A DNA stretch of 64,000 bases from Marinimicrococcus flavescens (GTDB lineage Bacteria > Pseudomonadota > Alphaproteobacteria > Geminicoccales > Geminicoccaceae). Shown here piece by piece: positions 14,678-23,188 of the stretch; the stretch's first letter is position 1, and every line of letters begins with the position of its first letter. The DNA is taken from NCBI GenBank assembly GCA_029211145.1, contig JARGEQ010000016.1, positions 124,001 to 188,000 of the forward strand, written 5' to 3'. The notes under the pieces were generated by a model, which was given only the letters and a program-made list of their open reading frames with translations, was not told where the DNA came from and ran no database searches. Both the position numbers and the translations under genes were made by a program.

Positions 14678-16996
14678 ACCGCCCGCCAGGCGCCGGCCGC
14701 CGCCCGCCTCGCCGGCGATGCTGTCGTAGATCTCGTCCTCCTGGGCGAAGTGCAGCCGCAGGATGGCCTCGAGCGCGTAGAGCGTGCGGCGCAGCTCTAT
14801 GAGGTTCTCGGCCCCCTCGCCGTCAGCCGCATCGCCGGCCAGCCGGTGGAAGCGCCGCGCCAGATGGACGATCTCGCGATGCGTCCGGCTGATCGCCGCC
14901 ATCGGATCGCGGCCGCCCAGCAGCCCGGCGAGGCGGGGGTGAAGGCGTGTCTCGTCGTCCCGCTCGTGCGGCAGCACCTGCTCGCGCAGGGCCCGCTCGA
15001 GCGCCGCGAGCTCGCCTGCCAGCGCCGCCCCGTCGCCCTCGCCCAGCCGGTCGGCGGTGCGCCGCATCCGGTCGAGCAGCGGGGCCAGCGCCACATGCTC
15101 GGCCTCCAGCTCGCGCACCCGGGCCGGTGGCAGCAGCGCCACCCGCCCGCGCCCGTCGACGAGGGCGCGGAGGGCGTTGAGGATCACCGCCACGTCGATG
15201 GCCTCCTGCGCCAGCGCGCCGGCCACCGGCGGCAGCCAACCCAGCGCCGCCGCGATCATGCCGACGCCCGAGAGGGCCATCCCCGCCAGCACGCTCTGCA
15301 GCGCGATCCGCCGCGTGCGCCGGGCGATGGCGATGGCCTCGCCCAGCCGGTCGAGCCGGTCCACCAAAAGCACCATGTCGGCGGCCTCGCTGGCCGCGGC
15401 CGCACCGCGCACCCCCATGGCCACACCGACATCGGCGGCGGCCAGGGCCGGCGCGTCGTTGACGCCGTCGCCCACCATGACGGTCGGCGCCTCGGCGCGC
15501 TCGGCACGCACCGCGTCGATCTTGTCCTCGGGGCTGCGCTCGGCCAGCACCGTGTCGACGCCGAGCGCCGCCGCCACCGCCTCCGCGACGTCCCGGCGGT
15601 CCCCGCTGAGCATGACGATCCGCCCGATCCCCGCACGCCGCAGCGCCCTGAGCGCACGCGGGCTTTCCATGCGGATCTGATCGGCCATCACGAGGGCGCC
15701 GGCGAGCACGCCATCGATGGCGAGGAACACTGCCGAGTGCCCCTCGCGATCGGCGCGCCGCGCCAACGCCGTCGCCCAGGGCGGCGCCGCGTCGGCGGCA
15801 ACGAGGGCGAGCCCGCCCAGGCGCACCTCCCTTCCCTCGATCCGCCCGGCAATGCCGGCGCCCGGCGCCTCCTGCACCGCCTCGGCCGAGGAGAGCCTCA
15901 GTCCGCGCTCCCGCGCCGCGTCGAGGATCGCCGCCGCCATGGGATGGCCGGAGAACTGGTCGAGCGAGGCGGCCAGCCGCAGCAGCTCCTCCTGCTCCGG
16001 CCCCTCGCGCCTTTCGATGCGCAGCAGGCGGGCCCTGCCGGTGGTGAGCGTGCCGGTCTTGTCGAAGATCAGGGTGCGCACCCCGGCCAGCGCCTCGAGC
16101 GGCCCGCCGCCCTTGACCAGGATGCCGCGGCGCGCGGCGGCCGAGACCCCCGCCACGATCGCCACCGGGGCCGCCAGGATCAGCGGGCAGGGTGTCGCCA
16201 CCACCAGCACCGCTAGGGCCCGCGTCGGATCGCCGGAGAGCAGCCAGGCAGCGCCGGCCAGCAGCAGCGTGGCCGGCAGGAACAGGAGGGCGTATCGGTC
16301 GGCCAGCCGCATGAACGGCGCCTTGCCGGCCTGGGCCGCCTCGACCAGCCGGACGATCCCGGCATAGGTGCTGGCAGCGGCGGTGGCGGTGGCCGCGATG
16401 CGGAAGGGCTGGCCGGCGTTCAGGCTGCCGCTGCGCAGGCGGGCGCCGGTGCCGTGGCGCACCGGCAGCGGCTCGCCGGTCAGGGCCGCCTCGTCGAGCA
16501 GCGCCGCCTCGTCGAGCAGCAGCCCGTCGACCGGAACCATGCCGCCGCTGCGCACCACCAGCCGGTCGCCGACCCGCACCGCCTCGACCGGCACCTCCTC
16601 GAGCCCCCCTTCCCGCTCCCGCCAGGCGAGCCGCGGGGCGCGCCCGAGAAGCGCGGTGAGCTCCTGCCGGGCGCGGCGCTGGGCATATTCCTCGAGCACC
16701 GTGCCGCCGGCATACATCAACGCCACGACGATGCCCGCCAGATGCTCGCCGAGAAGCAGGGCGCCGGCCATCGAGAGCGCGGCGATGAGATCGACCCCCG
16801 TCTCGCCGCGCAGCAGGTCGCGCACCACCGCGACCACCAGCGAGGCCAGCACCGGCACGATGCCGGCAGTCCACAGCCAGTCCGCCAAGGCAGGCTCGGC
16901 CGCCAGCCAGGCGCCGAGGCCGGCGGCGAAACTGCCCGCCGCAACGCCGAGCAGCAGGCGGCTCGGCGTGAGAAGATCGCGGATCGATCGTGTCAT
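14597..16996 (-). CDS. P1B-5 type metal-transporting P-type ATPase with C-terminal hemerythrin domain
   Basis: The protein has 799 residues from the ATG at 16996. Membrane helices flank the actuator loop (LTGEPLPV). Helix 4 has TPCPL. The phosphorylation site is DKTGTLTTG, the nucleotide-binding HP pair is SGHPMA, and the hinge is VGDGVNDAPALAAADVG. Helix 6 has QEAID, the QExxD signature of the P1B-5 subgroup (Nia/CtpD-like, linked to nickel, iron or cobalt efflux). There is no N-terminal heavy-metal domain. A hemerythrin-like domain follows at about residues 625-770, with His/Glu ligands in LPHERDDET, RLHPR, THREIVHLARRFH and LHFAQEDEIYDSI. P1B-5 pumps with such domains are known from rhizobia. 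Metal specificity is inferred. Confidence 0.88.
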   Translation of the reverse strand: MTRSIRDLLTPSRLLLGVAAGSFAAGLGAWLAAEPALADWLWTAGIVPVLASLVVAVVRDLLRGETGVDLIAALSMAGALLLGEHLAGIVVALMYAGGTVLEEYAQRRARQELTALLGRAPRLAWREREGGLEEVPVEAVRVGDRLVVRSGGMVPVDGLLLDEAALLDEAALTGEPLPVRHGTGARLRSGSLNAGQPFRIAATATAAASTYAGIVRLVEAAQAGKAPFMRLADRYALLFLPATLLLAGAAWLLSGDPTRALAVLVVATPCPLILAAPVAIVAGVSAAARRGILVKGGGPLEALAGVRTLIFDKTGTLTTGRARLLRIERREGPEQEELLRLAASLDQFSGHPMAAAILDAARERGLRLSSAEAVQEAPGAGIAGRIEGREVRLGGLALVAADAAPPWATALARRADREGHSAVFLAIDGVLAGALVMADQIRMESPRALRALRRAGIGRIVMLSGDRRDVAEAVAAALGVDTVLAERSPEDKIDAVRAERAEAPTVMVGDGVNDAPALAAADVGVAMGVRGAAAASEAADMVLLVDRLDRLGEAIAIARRTRRIALQSVLAGMALSGVGMIAAALGWLPPVAGALAQEAIDVAVILNALRALVDGRGRVALLPPARVRELEAEHVALAPLLDRMRRTADRLGEGDGAALAGELAALERALREQVLPHERDDETRLHPRLAGLLGGRDPMAAISRTHREIVHLARRFHRLAGDAADGEGAENLIELRRTLYALEAILRLHFAQEDEIYDSIAGEAGGGRRLAGGSAPGAGEQAATAAPGGPQRREGRPLA

Positions 16997-17286
16997 CGAG
17001 AGGCACCGCCAGGGCAACAACGCACATCCCGTCCGGCCGGGAAGGCAGGCCTGGAGACTGGCAGGTTTAGCGCAGGCCCCGTTTGATCGACATCAACCCA
17101 TGCGCGGCGCCTCGCACGGCGCCACGGCCACGCACCGGCGTCGCAAAGGGTCGTCGGCCGCGCCCGGGCCGCGCGCATCCCTGTCGTCATGGTTTCGGGC
17201 TTGCGCACGCCGGGCTTGTGGATGAGGTTGCGGCGCCGGCCGGCGACGGCCCCGATCATGCTACCATCTCGCGAGGAGGCTACTTG

Positions 17287-18210
17287 ATGAGCGATCATGC
17301 CGCGCGCGGCATCTATGCCGCGGTCGTGACCCCGGTCGACGAGGCGGGCCGGATCAGCGTCGAGCGCTATCTGGCGCACGCGCGCTGGCTTCTCGCCAAG
17401 GGCTGCCATGGCCTCGGCATCTTCGGCACCACCAGCGAGACGCAGGCCTTCTCGGTGGCCGAGCGGCAGGAGGCCCTCGAGGCCTTCCTCGCGGGCGGCG
17501 TCCCGGCCGAGAAGGTGATCCTCGGCGTCGGCTGCTGCGCGGTTTCCGACACGGTGGCGCTGGTCCGGCATGCGCTGGCCCACGGCGTCACGCGGGTGCT
17601 GGCGCTGCCGCCGTTCTTCTACAAGAACAACAAGGACGAGGGCCTGTTCCGCGCCTTCGCCGAGGTGATCGACAAGGTCGCCGACGAGCGGCTCGAGCTC
17701 TTCCTCTACCACTTCCCCCAGGTCTCGCAGGTGCCGATCACCCACGGCGTCCTCGAGAAGCTGCTGGCCGCCTACCCGAAGACCGTCAAGGGCATCAAGG
17801 ACAGCTCGGGCAACCTCGAGCACACGCTGGGCCTGATCCGGACCTTCCCGCAGCTGGCCGTCTTCGCCGGTTCCGACCAGCATCTGCTGGAGGTGCTCAA
17901 GGCGGGCGGGGCCGGCACCATCTCGGCTGCCGCGAACCTCAATTGCGAGGCCAGCCGCAAGGTGTTCGACGCCTTCGAGAAGGGCGACATGGCCGCCGCC
18001 GAGGCCGGCATGGAGCTGGTCACGGCCGTGCGCGTCGCGGTGCAGCGCTTCCCGCTGATGCCGGGCCTCAAGGCGGTGATTGCGGCGGGCCGCAAGGATC
18101 CGCAGTGGGCGGTGGTGCGCCCGCCGCTGATGCCGCTCGAGGAGGCCGAGACCACCGAGCTCACCGGCGCCCTCGAGGCAGCCGGCTACCGCTACGAGCC
18201 CGCTCTTTAG
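17287..18210 (+). CDS. Dihydrodipicolinate synthase/N-acetylneuraminate lyase family aldolase
   Basis: The protein has 307 residues. The start at 17287 lies seven bases after GGAGG. It is a class I aldolase of the DapA/NanA family. The GTTSE carboxylate-binding motif is at about residues 48-52, the catalytic Tyr141 is in FLYHFP, and the Schiff-base Lys171 is in GIKDSSGN. The substrate is uncertain: family members act on pyruvate adducts in lysine, sialic acid, sugar-acid or hydroxyproline metabolism. It lies beside an amidase-TRAP operon for organic acid uptake rather than lysine genes, so a catabolic role is more likely than DapA itself. Confidence 0.83.
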   Translation: MSDHAARGIYAAVVTPVDEAGRISVERYLAHARWLLAKGCHGLGIFGTTSETQAFSVAERQEALEAFLAGGVPAEKVILGVGCCAVSDTVALVRHALAHGVTRVLALPPFFYKNNKDEGLFRAFAEVIDKVADERLELFLYHFPQVSQVPITHGVLEKLLAAYPKTVKGIKDSSGNLEHTLGLIRTFPQLAVFAGSDQHLLEVLKAGGAGTISAAANLNCEASRKVFDAFEKGDMAAAEAGMELVTAVRVAVQRFPLMPGLKAVIAAGRKDPQWAVVRPPLMPLEEAETTELTGALEAAGYRYEPAL

Positions 18211-18233
18211 GGCTCAGCCAGGCCGGGCGGCCG

Positions 18234-18410
18234 TCAGTCTCGGCGGTCGCCCAGCCACTCCTCCTCGATGGCGTGCCAGGCGACCATTACCAGCACTGCT
18301 CCGCAGATGACGATCAGCGGCAGCTCGGGCACCTTCACCAGGATCAGCGCGACGAAGCCTGCGAGGAGCAGCAGCCCCAAGAGGCTGCCGAGCCGGCCCG
18401 TGATGTTCAT
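18234..18410 (-). CDS. Small two-helix membrane protein after the amidase
   Basis: The protein has 58 residues with two hydrophobic segments (LGLLLLAGFVALILV and LPLIVICGAVLVMVAWHAI) and an acidic/basic tail EEEWLGDRRD. Its ATG overlaps the amidase stop codon (ATGA) and lies after GGGAGGGG, so it is translated with the amidase and is the last gene of the TRAP-amidase operon. No known family is recognised. A small accessory subunit of the transporter is possible but unproven. Confidence 0.6.
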   Translation of the reverse strand: MNITGRLGSLLGLLLLAGFVALILVKVPELPLIVICGAVLVMVAWHAIEEEWLGDRRD

Positions 18411-19750
18411 CGCCCCTCCCCCGCCGCCTCGCTGACCATGCCGACCAGCCAGTCGGCGACCCGCAGCAGCCGCAGATCGTCCCCGCGTGCTGCCACCAGC
18501 TGACAGCCCAGCGGCATCCCGGCCGGCCCCTCGAGGATCGGCAGGCTGACCGCGGGCGTGCCGCACAGCGTCCAGAGCGAGCAGAAGGCCGGGCTGCCGG
18601 TGCTCTCCAGCCCCTGCGGCGCCTCGCCCGGTGCCGCCGGCGTGAGCAGCGCGTCGAACTCGTGAAAGACCTCGTCGAGGGCGCGATTGTAGAGATCGCG
18701 CATCGCCAGCGCCCCCTGGTAGTCGAGCGCCAGGACACGCCGCCCGTCCTCGAGCAGCTCGGTGAGCTGCGGGCTCACCAGCTCGGGCGCCCGCGCCAGG
18801 TCCGGCCCAAGATGGTGCGCCAGCTCGGCGGTCCACACGGTGCGGTGCACCTTGTTGGCCTCGGCGAAGGGCTCGGGCAGGTCGATCGCCACCAGCCGGT
18901 CGCCGAGATGCTGGGCCAGTTCCCTGAAGGCCTCGCGGGTGGCGGGCTCCGCCTCCTCCCAGGCCGGCCCCTGCACGAAGGCCAGGCGCGGCGGCAGGCT
19001 CGGCCCGGTGTGCAGGCCACGGGCAAGGCCGGAGCTGGCGCTCGGGCGGGTCGCCCGGTCGGCCGGATCGTGGCCTGCCAGCACATCGACCAGAAGGGCC
19101 GCGTCCTCGAGGCAGCGGGCGAACACCCCCACATGATCGAGGGTCGGCGACTGGAGGAGGCAGCCGCGCCGCGAGATCAGCCCGTGAGTGGGCTTGAGAC
19201 CGTAGACCCCGCAGAACGAGGCCGGGCGGATCACCGAGCCGTTGGTCTGGCTGCCGACGGCGAGCGGCATCATGCCGGCCGCGACCGCCGCTGCCGAGCC
19301 GCCGGGCGTGCGCGCAGGATCGTGCGGATTACGGGTCGGACCGGGCGCGAAGGTGGCGAACTCGGTGGTGACCGTCTTGCCCAGCACGATCGCGCCGGCG
19401 GCCCGGAGCCGTGCGGCCACCGCCGAATCCTCGCGCGGCCGCCGCCCGGCCATGATCGGCGAGCCGTGCTCGGTCGGGTAGTCGGCTGTGTCGAAAATGT
19501 CCTTGATGCCGACGGGCACGCCGTGCAGGGGACCGAGCGGCCGCCCCGCCTGCCTGGCGGCGTCGGCGAGCTCGGCCTGGGCGCGGGCATGGGCCGGATC
19601 GAGATGGGCAAAGCAGTGCAGGCGCGGCTCGTCGGCGGCGATCCTCGCGAGGTAGGCCTCGACCAGCTCGCGGGCGCTGACCCGTCCCTCGCGAAGATCC
19701 CGCGCCATGACGGCGGCGCCCGGATCCTGCCTGCGCTCTTCTCCGGTCAT
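18407..19750 (-). CDS. Amidase signature family hydrolase
   Basis: The protein has 447 residues. The Ser-cisSer-Lys triad is visible: Lys83 in VGIKDIFDT, Ser152 in TPGGSAAAVAAGM and the nucleophile Ser172 in QTNGSVIRPAS. The substrate pocket sequence does not identify GatA, and no gatC or gatB is nearby, so a free amide or carbamate hydrolase is likelier. The gene follows dctM by 13 bases and overlaps the downstream small membrane gene. The context implies that the TRAP system takes up an amide or its acid product, which this enzyme processes. Confidence 0.88.
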   Translation of the reverse strand: MTGEERRQDPGAAVMARDLREGRVSARELVEAYLARIAADEPRLHCFAHLDPAHARAQAELADAARQAGRPLGPLHGVPVGIKDIFDTADYPTEHGSPIMAGRRPREDSAVAARLRAAGAIVLGKTVTTEFATFAPGPTRNPHDPARTPGGSAAAVAAGMMPLAVGSQTNGSVIRPASFCGVYGLKPTHGLISRRGCLLQSPTLDHVGVFARCLEDAALLVDVLAGHDPADRATRPSASSGLARGLHTGPSLPPRLAFVQGPAWEEAEPATREAFRELAQHLGDRLVAIDLPEPFAEANKVHRTVWTAELAHHLGPDLARAPELVSPQLTELLEDGRRVLALDYQGALAMRDLYNRALDEVFHEFDALLTPAAPGEAPQGLESTGSPAFCSLWTLCGTPAVSLPILEGPAGMPLGCQLVAARGDDLRLLRVADWLVGMVSEAAGEGR

Positions 19751-19763
19751 GAGCTCTCCCCCA

Positions 19764-21083
19764 TCAGCGGTAGATCACCTCCGGCAGCCAGGTGGCGATG
19801 CCGGGGAACACGTAGACGATAGCCATCGACAGAAAGACCATGGTGAGGAACGGCATGCAACCGGCGAAGATCTGCGTCAGCTGCACCTGGGGCGGCGCTA
19901 TCCCCTTGAGATAGTAGGCCGACATGGCCATGGGCGGGGTGAGGAACGAGGTCTGCAGGTTGAGCGCCACGAGAACGCCGAAGAAGATCGGGTCGACGCC
20001 GAAGTGATCGAGCAGCGGCAGGAAGATCGGCACGAAGATGATGATGATCTCGGTCCATTCCAGCGGCCAGCCCAGCAGGAAGATGATGAACTGGGTGAGC
20101 AGCAGGAAGGTGATCGGGGTGAGTTCCAACCCCAGCACGAACTCCGCCACCACCCGCTCGCCGCCGAGATAGGAGAAGACGCTCGAGAAGTTCCACGAGC
20201 CGATAAACAGGAAGCACACCATGGCCGAGGTGCGCGCGGTGAGGAACACCGCCTCCTTCAGGCGCGTCCAGGTGAGTGCCCGGTAGAGGGCCGCCAGGAC
20301 CAGCGAGCCGAGCGCACCGACCGCGGCGGCCTCGGTGGGCGTGGCGAGACCGAAGAGGATGGCGCCCAGCACCGCGAAGATCAGCACCGCCAGCGGCAGG
20401 AACGAGGTCGCCAGCGCCCAGAGCAGCACGCCGAACGACACGTCGGTCTCATCGCGCGGCAGCTTGGGCGCCAGATGGGGGCTCAACATCCCGCGGCCGA
20501 GCACATAGACGAGGTAAAGCCCGGCCAGCAAAAAGCCCGGGAACATCGCCGCGGCGTAGAGCTTGACCACCGACACGCCTGCCGCGGCGGCAAACACGAT
20601 CAGCATGATCGAGGGCGGGATGAGGATGCCCAGCGTGCCGCCGGCGCAGATCACGCCCGCGGCGAGCCGCGTGTCGTAGCCAGCCTTGAGCATCGCCGGG
20701 AAGGCCAGCAGGCCCATGAGCGTCACCACCGCGCCGACGATGCCGGTGGCGGTGGCGAAGAGCGCGCAGGTGATCAGCGAGGCCACCGCCAGCGAGGCCG
20801 GCACGTTGCGCGCCGCGAGCTGGATCGAGTGGAACAGCCGGTCGAGGATGTTGGAGCGCTCGACCACGTAGCCCATGAACAAGAAGAGCGGCACGGCGGT
20901 CAGCACGTCGTTGGCCATGATGTCGTAGGTGTTCTGGACGAGCAGGCTGAAGATCCGCACGTCCATGGCGTAGAAGCCGAAGAACACGGAGAGGGCGAGC
21001 AGCGTGAAGGCGATGGGAAAGCCGAGGAAGATCACGGCGATGAACAGGCCCATCATGAAGACGGCGAGCTGCGGGTCGGTCAT
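19764..21083 (-). CDS. TRAP transporter large permease (DctM family)
   Basis: The protein has 439 residues and about a dozen membrane helices, of the DctM/SiaM type. Family-typical segments are MGLFIAVIFLGFPIAFTLLA, AVPLFLFMGYVVERS, CALFATATGIVGAVVTLMGLL and GGTLGILIPPSIMLIVFA. It forms the sodium-coupled permease with the DctQ subunit encoded just upstream; the two genes overlap by four bases (ATGA). Confidence 0.93.
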   Translation of the reverse strand: MTDPQLAVFMMGLFIAVIFLGFPIAFTLLALSVFFGFYAMDVRIFSLLVQNTYDIMANDVLTAVPLFLFMGYVVERSNILDRLFHSIQLAARNVPASLAVASLITCALFATATGIVGAVVTLMGLLAFPAMLKAGYDTRLAAGVICAGGTLGILIPPSIMLIVFAAAAGVSVVKLYAAAMFPGFLLAGLYLVYVLGRGMLSPHLAPKLPRDETDVSFGVLLWALATSFLPLAVLIFAVLGAILFGLATPTEAAAVGALGSLVLAALYRALTWTRLKEAVFLTARTSAMVCFLFIGSWNFSSVFSYLGGERVVAEFVLGLELTPITFLLLTQFIIFLLGWPLEWTEIIIIFVPIFLPLLDHFGVDPIFFGVLVALNLQTSFLTPPMAMSAYYLKGIAPPQVQLTQIFAGCMPFLTMVFLSMAIVYVFPGIATWLPEVIYR

Positions 21084-21670
21084 CGTGGCTCTCCGCCGGC
21101 GCGCGTCTCGTGCTCGACATGATGGAGCACCGCGGTCTCCAGCTCCTCGACGTCATGCAGGCGGCGCGGCCACTGTCCGGTCCGCATGCACTCGACGCAG
21201 CGTGCCATCTCCGCCAGCCCCTGGAGCACCAGCAGCAGCCCGGCAATCGGGATCAGCGTCTTCATCGGGTAGATCGGCAGGCCGGCCGGGCTGAAGATGC
21301 TGACCTCGCCATAGCGCCACGACTGCGCGGCGAAGCTCCAGCCGGAATAGAACAGGGCGGCGCAGCCCGGCAGCAGGAAGAAGATGTAGAGGACGAAGTC
21401 GACCGCCGCCTGCACCCGCGGTGGCCACAGCCGGTAGAGAAAGTCGCCGCGGACATGGCCGTTGCGCGAGAGCGTGTAGGCCCCTGCCATCAAGAACAGC
21501 GCGCCGTACATCATGTAGCTGATGTCGTAGGACCAGCTGGTGGGCGCGCGCAGCGCGTAGCGCACGAACACCTCGTAGCTCACCGCGAAGGTGAGGATGA
21601 GGATGGTCCAGGCGAAACTGTGGCCAACCCACAGGTTGAGGCGGTCGACGAAACGGACGAAACCTGACAC
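21080..21670 (-). CDS. TRAP transporter small permease (DctQ family)
   Basis: The protein has 196 residues with four membrane helices (WTILILTFAVSYEVFVRY, YMMYGALFLMAGAYTL, VDFVLYIFFLLPGCAALFY, LIPIAGLLLVLQGLAEM). The conserved basic/Gly stretch SRNGHVRGDFLYRLW between helices 2 and 3 is typical of DctQ. It overlaps dctM at its 3' end and follows dctP after 91 bases. A long charged tail of about 35 residues ends the protein. Confidence 0.9.
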   Translation of the reverse strand: MSGFVRFVDRLNLWVGHSFAWTILILTFAVSYEVFVRYALRAPTSWSYDISYMMYGALFLMAGAYTLSRNGHVRGDFLYRLWPPRVQAAVDFVLYIFFLLPGCAALFYSGWSFAAQSWRYGEVSIFSPAGLPIYPMKTLIPIAGLLLVLQGLAEMARCVECMRTGQWPRRLHDVEELETAVLHHVEHETRAGGEPR

Positions 21671-21761
21671 CTCGGCCTCCTGCGCTCGTGGGCTTCAATC
21701 ACGAGCGGGGCGGCGCCGGCGCGCCGCCCCGCCACCGACAGTGCCGGCTCGGCCGCAGGGC

Positions 21762-22907
21762 TCAAAGGCCCTCGAGCTTACCGAAATAATGCTCGTAGGC
21801 GAGCTTGTAGTCGGCGGCGTTGAAGAGCTCGTAATAGGCCACCCGCTTGGCCCACGCCTTCTGGCTCTCGACCACCTTTTGGATGTAGGGGTCGCTCATG
21901 AGCCCCTCCATGACCTTGTCCCAGGCCTTGAGCTCGGCGTCGAGGATCGCCTGCGAGGTGCGGTAGACCTTGACCCCGTCCTTGTCCCGCAGTGCCTCGA
22001 GGTCCTTGGAGTAGTTGTCGAGCGCCAGCGCGAAGTTCGCGGTGCTGGCGGCCTCGGCTCCATGCTCGATGATCGCCTGGTGCTCGGCGGGAAGCGATTC
22101 GAACTTGTCCTTGTTGAAGATGATCTCGAAATACTCGGTCGCCTGGTGGTAGCTGCTCATCATGTAGGTCTTGGAGACGTCCTGGGCGCCGAAGCGACGG
22201 TCCGAGGTGGGATTGTTGTACTCGAATGCATCGATGACGCCGCGCTCCATGGCGGGCAGGATCTCGCCGCCCGGCAGCTGGGCCACCGCCATGCCCATGG
22301 ACTGCATGACGTCGGCGGCGAGACCGACGGTGCGGTACTTGAGGCCCTGCAGGTCGGCAGGCGTCTCGGGCTTGTTCTTGAACCAGCCGAGCGGCTGGGT
22401 CGGCATCGGCATCGCGAAGAACCCGACGATGTTGAGCCCGAGAATGTCCTGGATCAGCTCCTTGTAGAGATCCTTGCCGCCGCCGGCCTGGATCCAGCCC
22501 AGGCCCTGGTGGGCGGTCCAGCCCCAGCACGGGCTGGTGCCGAAGAACGAGGCGGCCTTGTGCTTGCCGTACCAGTAGGCCGAGACGTGGTGGCCGGCAT
22601 CGAGGATGCCCTCGTGCACCGCGTCCTGCAGGCTGAACGGCTTCACCACCGCGCCGGCGATCAGGTACTCGATCTTGAGGCGGTTGCCGGCCATCTTGTT
22701 GACGCGGTCGACATATTCCATCGCCATGTCGTTGAAGATGTCCTTGGCCCCCCACGCCCCCTGCATCTTGAGCACGGTGGTCTCGGCGCGGCTTACGTTC
22801 GGCATGGCGACCGTCGCGGCGCCGGCCGCCGCGACCATGGCACCACCCTTGAGAAACCGCCGACGATTGGCGCCCGGAGTCGATGCGGGCCTGATGAAGT
22901 CCGTCAT
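21762..22907 (-). CDS. TRAP transporter periplasmic solute-binding protein (DctP family)
   Basis: The protein has 381 residues. The ATG at 22907, five bases after GGGAGG, starts a Tat-type signal (NRRRFLKGGAMVAAAGAATVA). Mature features are the DctP-like WGAKDIFNDMAMEYVDRV, the ligand-side LQGLKYRTVGLAADVMQSMG with the conserved Arg that binds a carboxylate, and VIDAFEYNNPTSDRRFG. The last of these fits the mannitol/chloroaromatic-type TRAP binding proteins more than the C4-dicarboxylate ones. It heads the operon dctP-dctQ-dctM-amidase-small protein. The real ligand is unknown. Confidence 0.9.
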   Translation of the reverse strand: MTDFIRPASTPGANRRRFLKGGAMVAAAGAATVAMPNVSRAETTVLKMQGAWGAKDIFNDMAMEYVDRVNKMAGNRLKIEYLIAGAVVKPFSLQDAVHEGILDAGHHVSAYWYGKHKAASFFGTSPCWGWTAHQGLGWIQAGGGKDLYKELIQDILGLNIVGFFAMPMPTQPLGWFKNKPETPADLQGLKYRTVGLAADVMQSMGMAVAQLPGGEILPAMERGVIDAFEYNNPTSDRRFGAQDVSKTYMMSSYHQATEYFEIIFNKDKFESLPAEHQAIIEHGAEAASTANFALALDNYSKDLEALRDKDGVKVYRTSQAILDAELKAWDKVMEGLMSDPYIQKVVESQKAWAKRVAYYELFNAADYKLAYEHYFGKLEGL

Positions 22908-23020
22908 TCCAGCCTCCCATGCACTTCGTTCCTTGGTATCATGCATTAGCATGGGACTGCCGTCTGGCAACAGCGAAGCGTGGAGAAGCGCCTTCACGAA
23001 CAGACGAAACGGCGCTTTAC

Positions 23021-23053
23021 TTGGACCAATAGTTGCAACGCCAAGTATCTTGG
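23021..23053. promoter_or_regulatory. Two palindromes in the TRAP/M20 divergent intergenic region
   Basis: The 281-base gap between the divergent dctP and M20 genes holds TTGGACCAA (23021-23029) and CCAAGTATCTTGG (23041-23053), both perfect inverted repeats about 20 bases apart centre to centre and sharing the CCAA/TTGG arms. A further TTGGTAT half-site lies closer to dctP, near 22935. Spacing and symmetry suit operators for a dimeric regulator controlling both directions. The regulator gene is not in view. Confidence 0.4.
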
Positions 23054-23188
23054 TCGCCTTGGACGGAAATTATGCGACCTGCGCGCTAACGGCATCGCTC
23101 GCCTGCGCGGTGCGCGCTTGCGGCACCGCCTCCCGACAGGAAGGATGACGGAGCAGAAGACCAGCGACGTTTCCGGGGAGGCCGCTTC

